Assembly (NCBI GenBank): GCA_002256115.1
Contig: NKIK01000005.1
Location: 62,001-126,000 of the forward strand
Direction: 5' to 3'
Source: Burkholderiales bacterium PBB3
GTDB taxonomy: Bacteria; Pseudomonadota; Gammaproteobacteria; Burkholderiales; Burkholderiaceae_C
Length of the DNA stretch: 64,000 nt
The notes beneath the pieces are model-generated. The model had not been told where the DNA came from and made no database searches. It saw only the letters and a program-made list of their open reading frames with translations. Made by a program: the position numbers and the translations under genes. Shown here piece after piece: positions 48,236 through 56,386 of this stretch (position 1 is its first letter; every line of letters starts with the position of its first letter).

Positions 48236-49291
48236 GTGCCCCAGTTTCTCCACCGCTGGCGTCTCCAGGTTCTAGGATGTGTCCTGGCGCTGGTGCTGCC
48301 TGTGGCGGCGGTGGGTGGAGAAGTCTTGCGGGTTCTGACCTGGCCGGGCTATGCCGACCCGGATCTGGTCAAGGTATTTGAGCAGCGCACGGGTGCGAAA
48401 GTGGAGGTCACCTTCATTGATTCGGATGACACGCTGTGGCAACGCATCAACGGCAACCAGTCGCAAGACTTCGATGTCTTTGCCGTCAACACCGCAGAGT
48501 TGCAGCGCTATATCGCCAATGCGCTGGTGGTGCCCATTGATACGGCCCAGGTGCCGAATCTGGCCAAACAATTGCCCCGGTTTCGTAATCTGAACGGCAT
48601 ACCCGGTATTGTTAAGGACGGCAAGGTCTACGCCGTGCCGTATACCTTTGCGGAAATGGGTTTGATCTATGACCGCCAGCAGATCAAGGAGCCGCCCGTT
48701 TCCATTCAAGCGCTGTGGGACCCGCGCTACCGGGGCAAGGTCTTGCTGTACAACGGCGCTTCTCACAATTTCACGCTGGCGGCGCAAAGCCTCAAAGATC
48801 CCAACCCCTTTCAACTGAAAGAGTCCGAGTGGCCTACCGCGGTGAATCGCCTGATAGAGCTGCGCCGCAACGCCATGGGCTTTTATAGCCAGCCAGAAGA
48901 ATCCGTCGACCTGTTCAAACGCAAGCAAGCCGCTTTGCTGTTTGCCAACTATGGGTCCCAGCAATTGCAACTGCTCAAGGCGGCGGGGGTCGATGTTGGA
49001 TACGCCATTCCCCAGGAAGGTGCCCTGGCCTGGCTGGATTGTTGGGTGATTACCCGCGGGGCAAAAAACAAAGGTTTAGCTGCCGCGTGGATCGATTATT
49101 TTCTGGAGCCCGAGCCCAGCAACGCCCTGGTCAAGCGGCAAGGGCTGGCCAACACGGTGGCTGCGGCACCCAATATGCGCCCCCAAGACCGGCTGAAGTG
49201 GCTCGAACCGGTGGAAAGCGCGCCACGCCGCAGTTTGCTGTGGGAGCGCATTTTGGCTGGCGACCGCGCCAGCAAGGTCTTGGCCCCATGA
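48236..49291 (+). CDS. PotD-like periplasmic solute-binding protein
   Basis: A 351-residue type 2 periplasmic binding protein like the spermidine/putrescine binder PotD (VLRVLTWPGYADPDLVKVFE, IPGIVKDGKVYAVPYTFAEMG, LLFANYGSQQLQLLK). Signal peptide to about residue 27. It starts with GTG. Its stop overlaps the start of a membrane diguanylate cyclase gene (ATGA), and no ABC permease is nearby, so it probably hands a ligand signal to the cyclase, as NspS does with MbaA in Vibrio. Confidence 0.88.
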   Translation: MPQFLHRWRLQVLGCVLALVLPVAAVGGEVLRVLTWPGYADPDLVKVFEQRTGAKVEVTFIDSDDTLWQRINGNQSQDFDVFAVNTAELQRYIANALVVPIDTAQVPNLAKQLPRFRNLNGIPGIVKDGKVYAVPYTFAEMGLIYDRQQIKEPPVSIQALWDPRYRGKVLLYNGASHNFTLAAQSLKDPNPFQLKESEWPTAVNRLIELRRNAMGFYSQPEESVDLFKRKQAALLFANYGSQQLQLLKAAGVDVGYAIPQEGALAWLDCWVITRGAKNKGLAAAWIDYFLEPEPSNALVKRQGLANTVAAAPNMRPQDRLKWLEPVESAPRRSLLWERILAGDRASKVLAP

Positions 49292-51018
49292 AATTTGGCA
49301 TTGCCGCCAAACTGGCCCTGCTTTTGGCGGCAGTCGGCATTTTGGCGTCTGGCCTGACCGGCTTTTATGCCTACAACGTGAGCCGCGAGCTGCTGGTGCA
49401 GGCGGCCCGCAACGAGTTGTTGACATCCAACCAGGTGCTGGCCAGGCGGCTGGCCCAGGGCCGCCAAGAGGTCTCACGCAATTTGCAAATTTTGGCCACG
49501 CACCCTTCGGCCATTGCGGCACTAGAGGGCGCAGGGGCTACGAGCGAGAGCCAGCTGGCCACGCTATTTGAGAAGGTCATGCAGACCAACCCCAGCTACT
49601 TCCAGATACGCCTGATTTCGGCCGCCGAGAATGGCCTGGAGCGGGTGCGCATCGACCGGGATGGTGATCAGTTGCTGCATGTAGTGGGCGATGACTTGCA
49701 GGAGAAGGGGCATTACCCCTACGTCTCCGACACCCTCAAGCTGCCGGGGGGCAAAACCTTTTTGTCGCGCATCGTCATCAACCACGAGCGCGGTGCCCAT
49801 TCGGGGCAGGACCAGCCCACGGTGCTGTTGGCCACCCCGGTGACCAACCAGAAGTCGCAGACGCTGGGCTTGGTGGTCATCAACGTCGACCTGAACGCCA
49901 CCTTTGCCTTGCTCAAAGCCGATTTGCCCGCCGAATTTGGCCTGTACCTCACGAATGCCAAAGGCGACTATTTGATTCACCCGGATGCCAGCAAAACCTT
50001 TGGCTTTGACAAAGGCCGACGGGTGCTGGTGCAAGAAGAGTTCCCGGAAACCAGTACTTTGATCGACGGCAATGCCCAGTCCATGACGGTGGAGTCCAGC
50101 GCCGTCGATGAGAACCAGGTGCCGCTGGTTGCCACGTTTACGACGACCACCGTGCAAGTCCCCAATAGTGAGAACCGCCTGATCCTCGGTTTGGCGCAGC
50201 CTCTGAAAACCGTGCTGGCGCAGAGTCACCATTTGGGCGTGGCCATTCTGCAAATTGTGGTGGCTTTTTTTGTGGCCTGCGGCTTGCTGGCCGTCTTGGT
50301 GGCGCGGGCAGTCACCCGGCCTATCAATGCCGTGAGTGCCGCAGCGCGCAACCTGGCCAACGACGAACCCGTGGTCGGCCTGCCCGTCTCGCGCAAAGAC
50401 GAAATCGGTCTGCTGGCCCAAAGCTTCAAGAAAATGCAAGACCAGATCAAACACCAGCTCAGTGAGCTGCAGCACAGCCGCCAACAGCTGGAGCATTTGG
50501 CCGGGCACGATGTGTTGACCGGACTGCCCAATCGGCGCCTGTTTCAAGACCGGCTGGAACATGCGCTGGCACGGGCTGAGCGCACCGGTGAGCGTTTTGC
50601 GCTGCTTTTTATTGATGTGGACAAGTTCAAAACCATCAATGACCGCTGGGGCCACGAGGCTGGCGACACAGTGCTGCAAATTACCGCCAAGCGCTTGGCA
50701 TCCATCACCCGCAGGGCCGACACCGTGGCGCGCATGGGTGGGGATGAATTTGTGATCCTGCTGGACAACCCCAGCAGCCGCGAACAAATAGTCACCATCG
50801 CCGAAAAACTGCTGGACAACCTGCGCTCACCCATGCAATGGGCGGGCCAGGAATTTCAGGTGGGGTACAGCGTGGGCATCAGCCAGTACCCGCACAACGG
50901 CACCAATGCCACGACCCTGATGGCCAACGCCGACAAGGCCATGTACGAGACCAAGGCTGCCGGGCGCAATGGCTACCGCTTTTCACCCGGCACCACCAAG
51001 CCTGGGGTATTGAGCTGA
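49288..51018 (+). CDS. membrane diguanylate cyclase (dCache-HAMP-GGDEF)
   Basis: A 576-residue protein. TM1 about residues 7-28, a periplasmic dCache-like domain about 29-310, TM2 about 312-335, HAMP about 335-390, coiled coil (SELQHSRQQLEHLAGH), then the GGDEF domain with intact GGDEF at 484-488 and an RxxD inhibitory site (RRAD) five residues before it. Both suggest an active, product-inhibited c-di-GMP synthase. The ATG overlaps the PotD-like stop, so they are translationally coupled. Confidence 0.93.
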   Translation: MKFGIAAKLALLLAAVGILASGLTGFYAYNVSRELLVQAARNELLTSNQVLARRLAQGRQEVSRNLQILATHPSAIAALEGAGATSESQLATLFEKVMQTNPSYFQIRLISAAENGLERVRIDRDGDQLLHVVGDDLQEKGHYPYVSDTLKLPGGKTFLSRIVINHERGAHSGQDQPTVLLATPVTNQKSQTLGLVVINVDLNATFALLKADLPAEFGLYLTNAKGDYLIHPDASKTFGFDKGRRVLVQEEFPETSTLIDGNAQSMTVESSAVDENQVPLVATFTTTTVQVPNSENRLILGLAQPLKTVLAQSHHLGVAILQIVVAFFVACGLLAVLVARAVTRPINAVSAAARNLANDEPVVGLPVSRKDEIGLLAQSFKKMQDQIKHQLSELQHSRQQLEHLAGHDVLTGLPNRRLFQDRLEHALARAERTGERFALLFIDVDKFKTINDRWGHEAGDTVLQITAKRLASITRRADTVARMGGDEFVILLDNPSSREQIVTIAEKLLDNLRSPMQWAGQEFQVGYSVGISQYPHNGTNATTLMANADKAMYETKAAGRNGYRFSPGTTKPGVLS

Positions 51019-51045
51019 GGCGTCAAATTGACCGCCGCGATTGGG

Positions 51046-51051
51046 TACAAT
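51046..51051 (+). promoter_or_regulatory. candidate -10 box of ffs
   Basis: TACAAT placed so that transcription would begin about at 51058-51059, the predicted 5' end of the SRP RNA. No convincing -35 at the ideal distance. Confidence 0.5.
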
Positions 51052-51058
51052 CCGCAGT

Positions 51059-51155
51059 GACGGGCCTTCCCGCATAGTAAAGCGGCCAACCGGGTCAGGT
51101 GGGGAACCAAGCAGCCCTAACTGTGGAGCTAGTGCCGGGGTCAAGGCTCGTCACC
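51059..51155 (+). ncRNA. ffs: signal recognition particle RNA (4.5S)
   Basis: The conserved SRP helix-8 motif is present: gggtcagg, then ggggaaccaagcagccct. The ends pair: gacgggcctt (51059-51068) with aaggctcgtc (51143-51152), including one G-T pair. Length of about 95 is right for a small bacterial SRP RNA. A T-rich stretch after it may terminate it. It lies between the diguanylate cyclase and the VF530 gene. Confidence 0.88.
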
Positions 51156-51174
51156 CCCCCTTCTTTTCTTTCAG

Positions 51175-51435
51175 ATGTCTACGCCATCGTCTCCCCCACC
51201 AGCAGGCCAGCCACGCAACCCTTTGCATGGCAAAACTTTGCAGTCGATTGTGGAAGAGCTGGAAGCCTATTACGGCTGGGCCGCGCTGGCCGAACAAATC
51301 CCCATTCGCTGTTTTACGCTAGACCCCAGTGTCAATTCCAGCCTGAAGTTTTTGCGCAAAACCCCCTGGGCACGTGAGAAGGTGGAGAGCCTTTACCTCT
51401 TCATGCTGCGCGAGATGCGCCGCAACGCCAGCTAA
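51175..51435 (+). CDS. VF530-family DNA-binding protein
   Basis: An 86-residue protein with a Pro-rich N-terminus and the VF530 (DUF2132) domain: [51 protein letters not shown]. The family is a small helical double-strand DNA binder of unknown role. It starts about 20 bases after ffs. Confidence 0.85.
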   Translation: MSTPSSPPPAGQPRNPLHGKTLQSIVEELEAYYGWAALAEQIPIRCFTLDPSVNSSLKFLRKTPWAREKVESLYLFMLREMRRNAS

Positions 51436-51493
51436 ACGCAGGGCGATTCCTGGCGCTTTTGGAGCAAATCCCTGGCAGGTGACGGCAGCTATT

Positions 51494-51550
51494 TGCTATC
51501 AATAAAGTAGCTTCTCCCGCACTATCCACGGCCTGAACGGCAGATTTGGC
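51494..51550 (+). repeat. dispersed repeat family A, intergenic copy after VF530
   Basis: Core agcttctcccgcactatcc at 51509-51527, preceded by gctatcaataaagt and followed by acggcctgaacggcagattt, one of the longest copies in the window. It lies between VF530 and the flavoprotein 3' end. Confidence 0.85.
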
Positions 51551-51556
51551 ACCTAA

Positions 51557-51588
51557 GCGGTTATGCGGTAAAGCGGTAAAGCGGTAGG
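51557..51588. repeat. 8-base tandem repeat
   Basis: Four imperfect 8-base units: gcggttat, gcggtaaa, gcggtaaa, gcggtagg, just beyond the flavoprotein stop codon. Possibly a product of replication slippage. Confidence 0.7.
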
Positions 51589-51590
51589 TT

Positions 51591-52934
51591 CTACGACTTT
51601 TCCTGGTAGCGCAACACGCCCTGTGCCGCCCTATGGCCACTGGCAAAGCAGGCCTGCAGCAAATAGCCGCCCGTGGGAGCTTCCCAGTCCAGCATCTCAC
51701 CGGCACAAAACACGCCCGGCAGTTGCTCCAGCATCAGGTCGGGGGTTAGCACCTCAAATAACACACCTCCGGCACTGCTGATGGCCTCGTCCAGTGGGCG
51801 GGCTGCGGCCAAACGGAGTGGCAGGCTTTTGATGGCAGCGGCCAGCTTGGGGCCGTCCAAAAAATCTTCCTTAGGTAGCAATTCGTGCAGTAAGGCAGAT
51901 TTGATGCCGTCCAGATTCAGGCGGCTTTTTAAGTGGCTGGACAGCGAGCGCGAGCCGCGCGGGTGCTGCACCTCAGCCAGCACGCGCTCGGCCGACATAT
52001 CGGGTAACAAATCGAGTTGCAAAGTGGCGTGCCCTGTGCGGATGATTTCATCGCGTAGCAGGCTAGAGGCGGCATACACCAGGCTGCCCTCGATGCCACC
52101 CGCGGTAGCCACAAACTCACCTTTGCGGCTGAATGACACGCCCTGGGTGTTGGTGAATGAAATGGCCACCGACTTGAAGGCTTGGCCTGCAAAGCGGCTG
52201 GCAAAAAACGCGGTCCAGCCTGGCTCCACATCAAAACCACAGTTGGAAGGCAACAGCGGAGCCACGGCAACACCCTGTTGCGCCAGCAGCGGCACCCACG
52301 CGCCGTTCGAACCCAGACGCGCCCAACTGCCACCGCCCAGCGCCAATACGACCGCACTGGCTAGCACTTCGGTCGGCCCCTGCGGGGTGTCAAAGCACAG
52401 CCGGTGGTTACCGTCCGCCTGGCGCGCCGAGCCGCCCCCAGCCCACCCTGTCCAGCGGTGGCGCATATGAAAGCGCACGCCAGCGCCCGTGCTGGGGTGG
52501 CGCAGGCTTTGTAGCCAGGCGCGCAAGAGCGGCGCGGATTTCATGTCCGTCGGGAAAATGCGGCCCGATGAGCCCACAAAGGTCTCCACCCCCAGGCTCT
52601 GCGCCCAGGCGCGCAAGTCATCGGGGCTGAAGCTTTGTAACAGCGACTCAATGGCCGTGCGTCGCGCGCCGTAGCGGCCCGCAAACCGGTCTGCAGCTTC
52701 CGAGTGCGTCAAATTCAGCCCACCTTTGCCCGCCAATAGGAACTTGCGCCCGACCGAAGGCATGGCATCAAAAACATGCACCGCCTGGCCTGCGCGGGCC
52801 AGCACTTGGGCGGCCATCAGACCGGCGGGGCCCGCGCCAATCACCGCGATCACCGGCAAAGCCGCAGGGGCGAGGGCAGACGCATCAGATGCGTCCGGCG
52901 TTGCGGCAGGGGTCGTTGGCAGCTTGGTATTCAT
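51591..52934 (-). CDS. FAD-dependent oxidoreductase (BaiN/HI0933-like)
   Basis: A 447-residue flavoprotein of the BaiN/HI0933/TIGR03862 group. The N-terminal Rossmann motif is VIGAGPAGLMAAQVLARAG, then GRKFLLAGKGGLNLTH and the C-terminal FCAGEMLDWEAPTGGYLLQ. The substrate is unknown. An Ala/Pro/Asp-rich N-terminus of about 25 residues precedes the fold. Its start overlaps the 3' end of the AddA-like gene by four bases. Confidence 0.88.
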   Translation of the reverse strand: MNTKLPTTPAATPDASDASALAPAALPVIAVIGAGPAGLMAAQVLARAGQAVHVFDAMPSVGRKFLLAGKGGLNLTHSEAADRFAGRYGARRTAIESLLQSFSPDDLRAWAQSLGVETFVGSSGRIFPTDMKSAPLLRAWLQSLRHPSTGAGVRFHMRHRWTGWAGGGSARQADGNHRLCFDTPQGPTEVLASAVVLALGGGSWARLGSNGAWVPLLAQQGVAVAPLLPSNCGFDVEPGWTAFFASRFAGQAFKSVAISFTNTQGVSFSRKGEFVATAGGIEGSLVYAASSLLRDEIIRTGHATLQLDLLPDMSAERVLAEVQHPRGSRSLSSHLKSRLNLDGIKSALLHELLPKEDFLDGPKLAAAIKSLPLRLAAARPLDEAISSAGGVLFEVLTPDLMLEQLPGVFCAGEMLDWEAPTGGYLLQACFASGHRAAQGVLRYQEKS

Positions 52935-55900
52935 TCGTTCATCAATTCAAAGAGTTGGCCCTGGGGCGTTAAAAAGGCAGCGCGGACCCGAGATGCGGGA
53001 TACAGATGGGCCACTGCGAGCCGGTATTGGGCTAGTTGGGCGCACAAATCAGGCTCGGCCAGCGGCCGCGCATTGGACTTGAAATCCAGCACCCACCATT
53101 CGGAGGTGGCCTGGTGTTGTACCAGACGGTCTATTCTCAGCAAGCGCCCCTGCCAATTCAGCGGTACTTCATTGGCGTGCCAGGCCAGTTGGTTCAGATC
53201 CCAGACCCAGGCCCCCTGCCCTGCGGCAATGCCCGTGGCAGCCTGCACGGCCTGTGCCAATTGGGCGGGCTCCAGCGCAAACTGCGTGGCCAACTGGGCG
53301 CGCTGCAGTGCAGACCAGCCCCCAAAACCCACGAACCCGGCCTGGGGCACCACCCACTCCAAAAGCCGGTGCATGGCCTGGCCGATGCGGGATTCTGGTG
53401 TTTCGGGCTTTGCTACTAATTTAGGAGCTGCTCCCGCACTATCCACGGGCTGAAGTGCCAATTGGGGCAATGAAAGTAACTGAAAAATGGCCTCTGGGGT
53501 ATCTTTCTCACCGGGGGAAGCACCCGCCGTGACCGAATCATCAGAGGCCAAAGCATCCGCCCAGGGCGCATCCTGCAAGGCAGGCTCCAGGCGCTGCCAC
53601 CAGCTGGCCTCAGCCCCGCTGTGCGGCTCCATGCTGGAAACCACCAACGTGGTTTGGGTTCGGGTCAGGGCCACATACAGGCCATTGAGTTCTTCGCGCT
53701 GACGCGCCGCCAGCTCTTGCGCCAAAGCAGGCCCCAAGCAGGCACTGGGGCGCGATTCGCTGGCCACAAATGCAAAGCGCTGCGGATAGGCGGCTTCACC
53801 CGGCCACTGCACCAGCACGCCCATGGTCTCGGGTTTGGGCGCTTCGCCATCGGTATCCAGCAGCAGCACCAAGGGGGCTTCCAGGCCCTTGGCCCCGTGC
53901 ACGGTGAGCAGGCGCACCGCCTGGGTCTCGGCCCGCACCGGGGCCGCGATGCCGCCCGCACGCAGGGCCCGCACCAAGGTATAGGCGCTTAAGTAGCGCG
54001 CACCATCCACCTGCAGCGCCGCACTCAGCACAGCCTGTAAATTGGCCACCACCGCCGCACGCCGCGGGGCTGGCGCTTGCACGGCAAACTTGGCCAACAC
54101 ATCGCCCTGCTGGTAGATGGCACTTAAGGCATCGTGGGGTGGCAAGTCGCGCAAGCACACGCGCCACTGCGCCAGGGTTTGCGCCGCCTGCGTCAAAGCG
54201 GGGCTCAACTGCGGGGTGTTTTGCAGTACGGCGTACCAGCTCGGTGCTGGGGTCTTTTTTTGCACGCCCGGCTCGGTTGAGCCGCCCCCTTGCTCATGTG
54301 CCCGTTCCCTGTGCGCTCGCACCGCCAGCGCCAAAGCCACCAAGTCATCGTCTTGCACCGAAAACAACGGTGATTTCAAAGCCCGCGCCAATGACAGGTC
54401 ATGCGTCGCGGACACCAGCACGTCGAGCAAGGCCACCACATCCTGAACTTCGGGGCAGTCCATCAAATCGGCTTTTTCTGGCTGCTGGGCGGCAATGCCC
54501 AGCGCCGCCAGCTCGGCCTGCATCAGTCCCAGGCGCTCGCGCTTGCGGGCCAGGACCATGATGTCTTGGGGTACCAGCGTGGCGCCCGGCGCACGCAGTT
54601 GTTGCATTAGCCAGCGGGCGGCCTGTTGACACTCCAATGCCTTACGGGTTTCCTCGGGCTCGCGCCGGGGCGTGGTGAGTGAATTGCGCCAGCCCACGGG
54701 CTCAGAGTCATTCGAAGCATCGTCTTGGGCGGCAGCGCGCTCCCGCAACAAGCGCGGGAGTTTGAAGCACTGCCCAGCCTGGCGCGACTCGGTGGTGTGG
54801 GCGCGGTAGCCGTCAAATTGGCCCGCAGCCTGCGCACTGAGCATGACGGTATTGACCAGGTCGACCACCACGGGTGCATTGCGCCGGGTGTGGTCGCAGC
54901 TCAGCAAGTCGCCGCCCAAACCCTCGGCCACAAAGGCCTTGGCGGCCTGGAACACCTGCGGCTCTGCACGGCGGAAGCGGTAAATGCTTTGCTTAGGGTC
55001 GCCCACAATGAAAACGCTGGGGGCCTGCCCGGCACCGGTATAGCCATCCAGCCAGGCACGCAGGGTCTGCCACTGCAGGGGGTTGGTGTCTTGAAATTCG
55101 TCAATCAGCAAGTGGCGCACCTGCGCATCCAGCCGCTCTTGCACCCAGCCACTGAGCACGGTGTCGGACATCAGCGTCAGCGCCGCGCGCTCCAGGTCGC
55201 CCATGTCGATCCAGCCGCGCTCGCGCTTGAGAGCGGCAAAGTCTTCCACCAGCCCCCGCGCCAAGCGCGCCAGGCGCTGGTGGTGCAGCCAAGCCTGGTG
55301 CTGGTGTTCCGCAGCCGCCACGTCCATCACCAGGGCCTGGGCTTGCCGCACGACCTCAATCCCCACCAGCTTTTCACTGAGCTTGCGCGGCGTGCCTTTT
55401 TGCGTCAGCAAGGCCTCGGTGATGGCAGCAGGCTGCTGGTCGGTCAAACCACGCTCCAGCGCGCTGGCCGCCTGGGTACAAGTCACCAGCGTGCTGGCAC
55501 CCAAAAGCTTGGCGGCCTGCCACAGCAGCGTTTGCGGCCCGTCGGCTTGCAGGCGCAGTGCGGGTTCCGCCAGGTCGGCGAAGTCAGGGTACTGCAGCGC
55601 AAAAGGCTCTACCGATGCGTCGACCACGCCCTGCGCATCGGCCAGCGCAAACTCCACCCGCTTACCCAATGCAGCTTCCAGCGCTTTATGCGTCTGGTGG
55701 CGGCCGTGGGTGGCTACCGCCTGCAGGTAGTCGGCCTTGGCCGCTGGGTCTTGGGCCACGCGGCTCTGAAATCTGCGCCACACCAGGGGCACGGCGCGGG
55801 CATCGTTCTCAAGCAGCTCGTATTGCGTGGGCAGCCCCAAGTCTTGCAACACCGCCATGGGCGCACTGCGCAATAGCGCGGCAAACCAGCTGTGAAAGGT

Positions 55901-56290
55901 GCGAATCTGCACCGGCCTGCCGCCTTGTAGTAGCTGCAAGTGCAAGCCCCGCAGCGCGGCGATGTCGGCGGCAGTGGGTTCGGTTTTAAAGCCCCGGTCT
56001 AGCAGCTCTTGGCGCAACTGCGCATCGGTAGCATATGCAAATTGCAGCAGCCAATGTTGCAGGCGCTGACGCATTTCTCCGGCGGCTTTTTTGGTAAAGG
56101 TAATGGCCAAAATTTCCTGCGGCTGGCTACCTGCCAGCAGGGCGCGCAGTATTCGCGAGACCAGCATCCAGGTCTTGCCCGCACCGGCGCAGGCCTCCAC
56201 CGCCACACTGCGCTGCGGGTCGCAGGCCACGGCGTAAAAATGCCTGCGCTCTACCAGTTGGCCGTTGTGTTCGTAGGCTGCCAGGTTCAT
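52931..56290 (-). CDS. AddA-like UvrD/Rep helicase-nuclease
   Basis: A 1119-residue double-strand break repair helicase of the UvrD/AddA type. Walker A is ACAGAGKTWML (about residue 37), motif Ia TFTKKAAGEMR, motif II LLIDEFQDTNPLQW, motif VI ALTRTQTTLVV. A C-terminal PD-(D/E)XK nuclease has WWVLDFKSN. Before the nuclease the linker reads PVDSAGAAPKLVAKP, a family A repeat. It lies after a PD-(D/E)XK Fe-S nuclease gene on the same strand; together they look like an AddAB complex. ATG at 56290; no strong ribosome site. Confidence 0.88.
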   Translation of the reverse strand: MNLAAYEHNGQLVERRHFYAVACDPQRSVAVEACAGAGKTWMLVSRILRALLAGSQPQEILAITFTKKAAGEMRQRLQHWLLQFAYATDAQLRQELLDRGFKTEPTAADIAALRGLHLQLLQGGRPVQIRTFHSWFAALLRSAPMAVLQDLGLPTQYELLENDARAVPLVWRRFQSRVAQDPAAKADYLQAVATHGRHQTHKALEAALGKRVEFALADAQGVVDASVEPFALQYPDFADLAEPALRLQADGPQTLLWQAAKLLGASTLVTCTQAASALERGLTDQQPAAITEALLTQKGTPRKLSEKLVGIEVVRQAQALVMDVAAAEHQHQAWLHHQRLARLARGLVEDFAALKRERGWIDMGDLERAALTLMSDTVLSGWVQERLDAQVRHLLIDEFQDTNPLQWQTLRAWLDGYTGAGQAPSVFIVGDPKQSIYRFRRAEPQVFQAAKAFVAEGLGGDLLSCDHTRRNAPVVVDLVNTVMLSAQAAGQFDGYRAHTTESRQAGQCFKLPRLLRERAAAQDDASNDSEPVGWRNSLTTPRREPEETRKALECQQAARWLMQQLRAPGATLVPQDIMVLARKRERLGLMQAELAALGIAAQQPEKADLMDCPEVQDVVALLDVLVSATHDLSLARALKSPLFSVQDDDLVALALAVRAHRERAHEQGGGSTEPGVQKKTPAPSWYAVLQNTPQLSPALTQAAQTLAQWRVCLRDLPPHDALSAIYQQGDVLAKFAVQAPAPRRAAVVANLQAVLSAALQVDGARYLSAYTLVRALRAGGIAAPVRAETQAVRLLTVHGAKGLEAPLVLLLDTDGEAPKPETMGVLVQWPGEAAYPQRFAFVASESRPSACLGPALAQELAARQREELNGLYVALTRTQTTLVVSSMEPHSGAEASWWQRLEPALQDAPWADALASDDSVTAGASPGEKDTPEAIFQLLSLPQLALQPVDSAGAAPKLVAKPETPESRIGQAMHRLLEWVVPQAGFVGFGGWSALQRAQLATQFALEPAQLAQAVQAATGIAAGQGAWVWDLNQLAWHANEVPLNWQGRLLRIDRLVQHQATSEWWVLDFKSNARPLAEPDLCAQLAQYRLAVAHLYPASRVRAAFLTPQGQLFELMNE
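53411..53467 (+). repeat. dispersed repeat family A, copy inside AddA-like gene
   Basis: Core agctgctcccgcactatcc at 53426-53444, antisense to the gene and read as VDSAGAAPKLVA. It lies between the helicase and nuclease domains. Confidence 0.85.
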
Positions 56291-56332
56291 AGTGTCATAG
56301 TGTTTTTTCGCCGGGCCGTCCCAAGAAAAAAT

Positions 56333-56384
56333 GCGGCCCCCTCGGGGGGCAGGGAGCCACATGCAATGGGCGACCGTGGGGGCT
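56333..56384 (-). repeat. dispersed repeat family B, intergenic copy
   Basis: Reverse complement of the family B pattern: on the minus strand it reads agcccccacg through ctgccccccgagggggc. It fills the gap between the AddB-like stop and the AddA-like start, so its hairpin lies in the operon mRNA. Confidence 0.75.
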
Positions 56385-56386
56385 TT

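Noticed and set aside
51557-51588. Short direct repeats as a CRISPR remnant
   Set aside because: Units are 8 bases without spacers; this is a simple tandem repeat. No CRISPR array or cas gene is present in the window.
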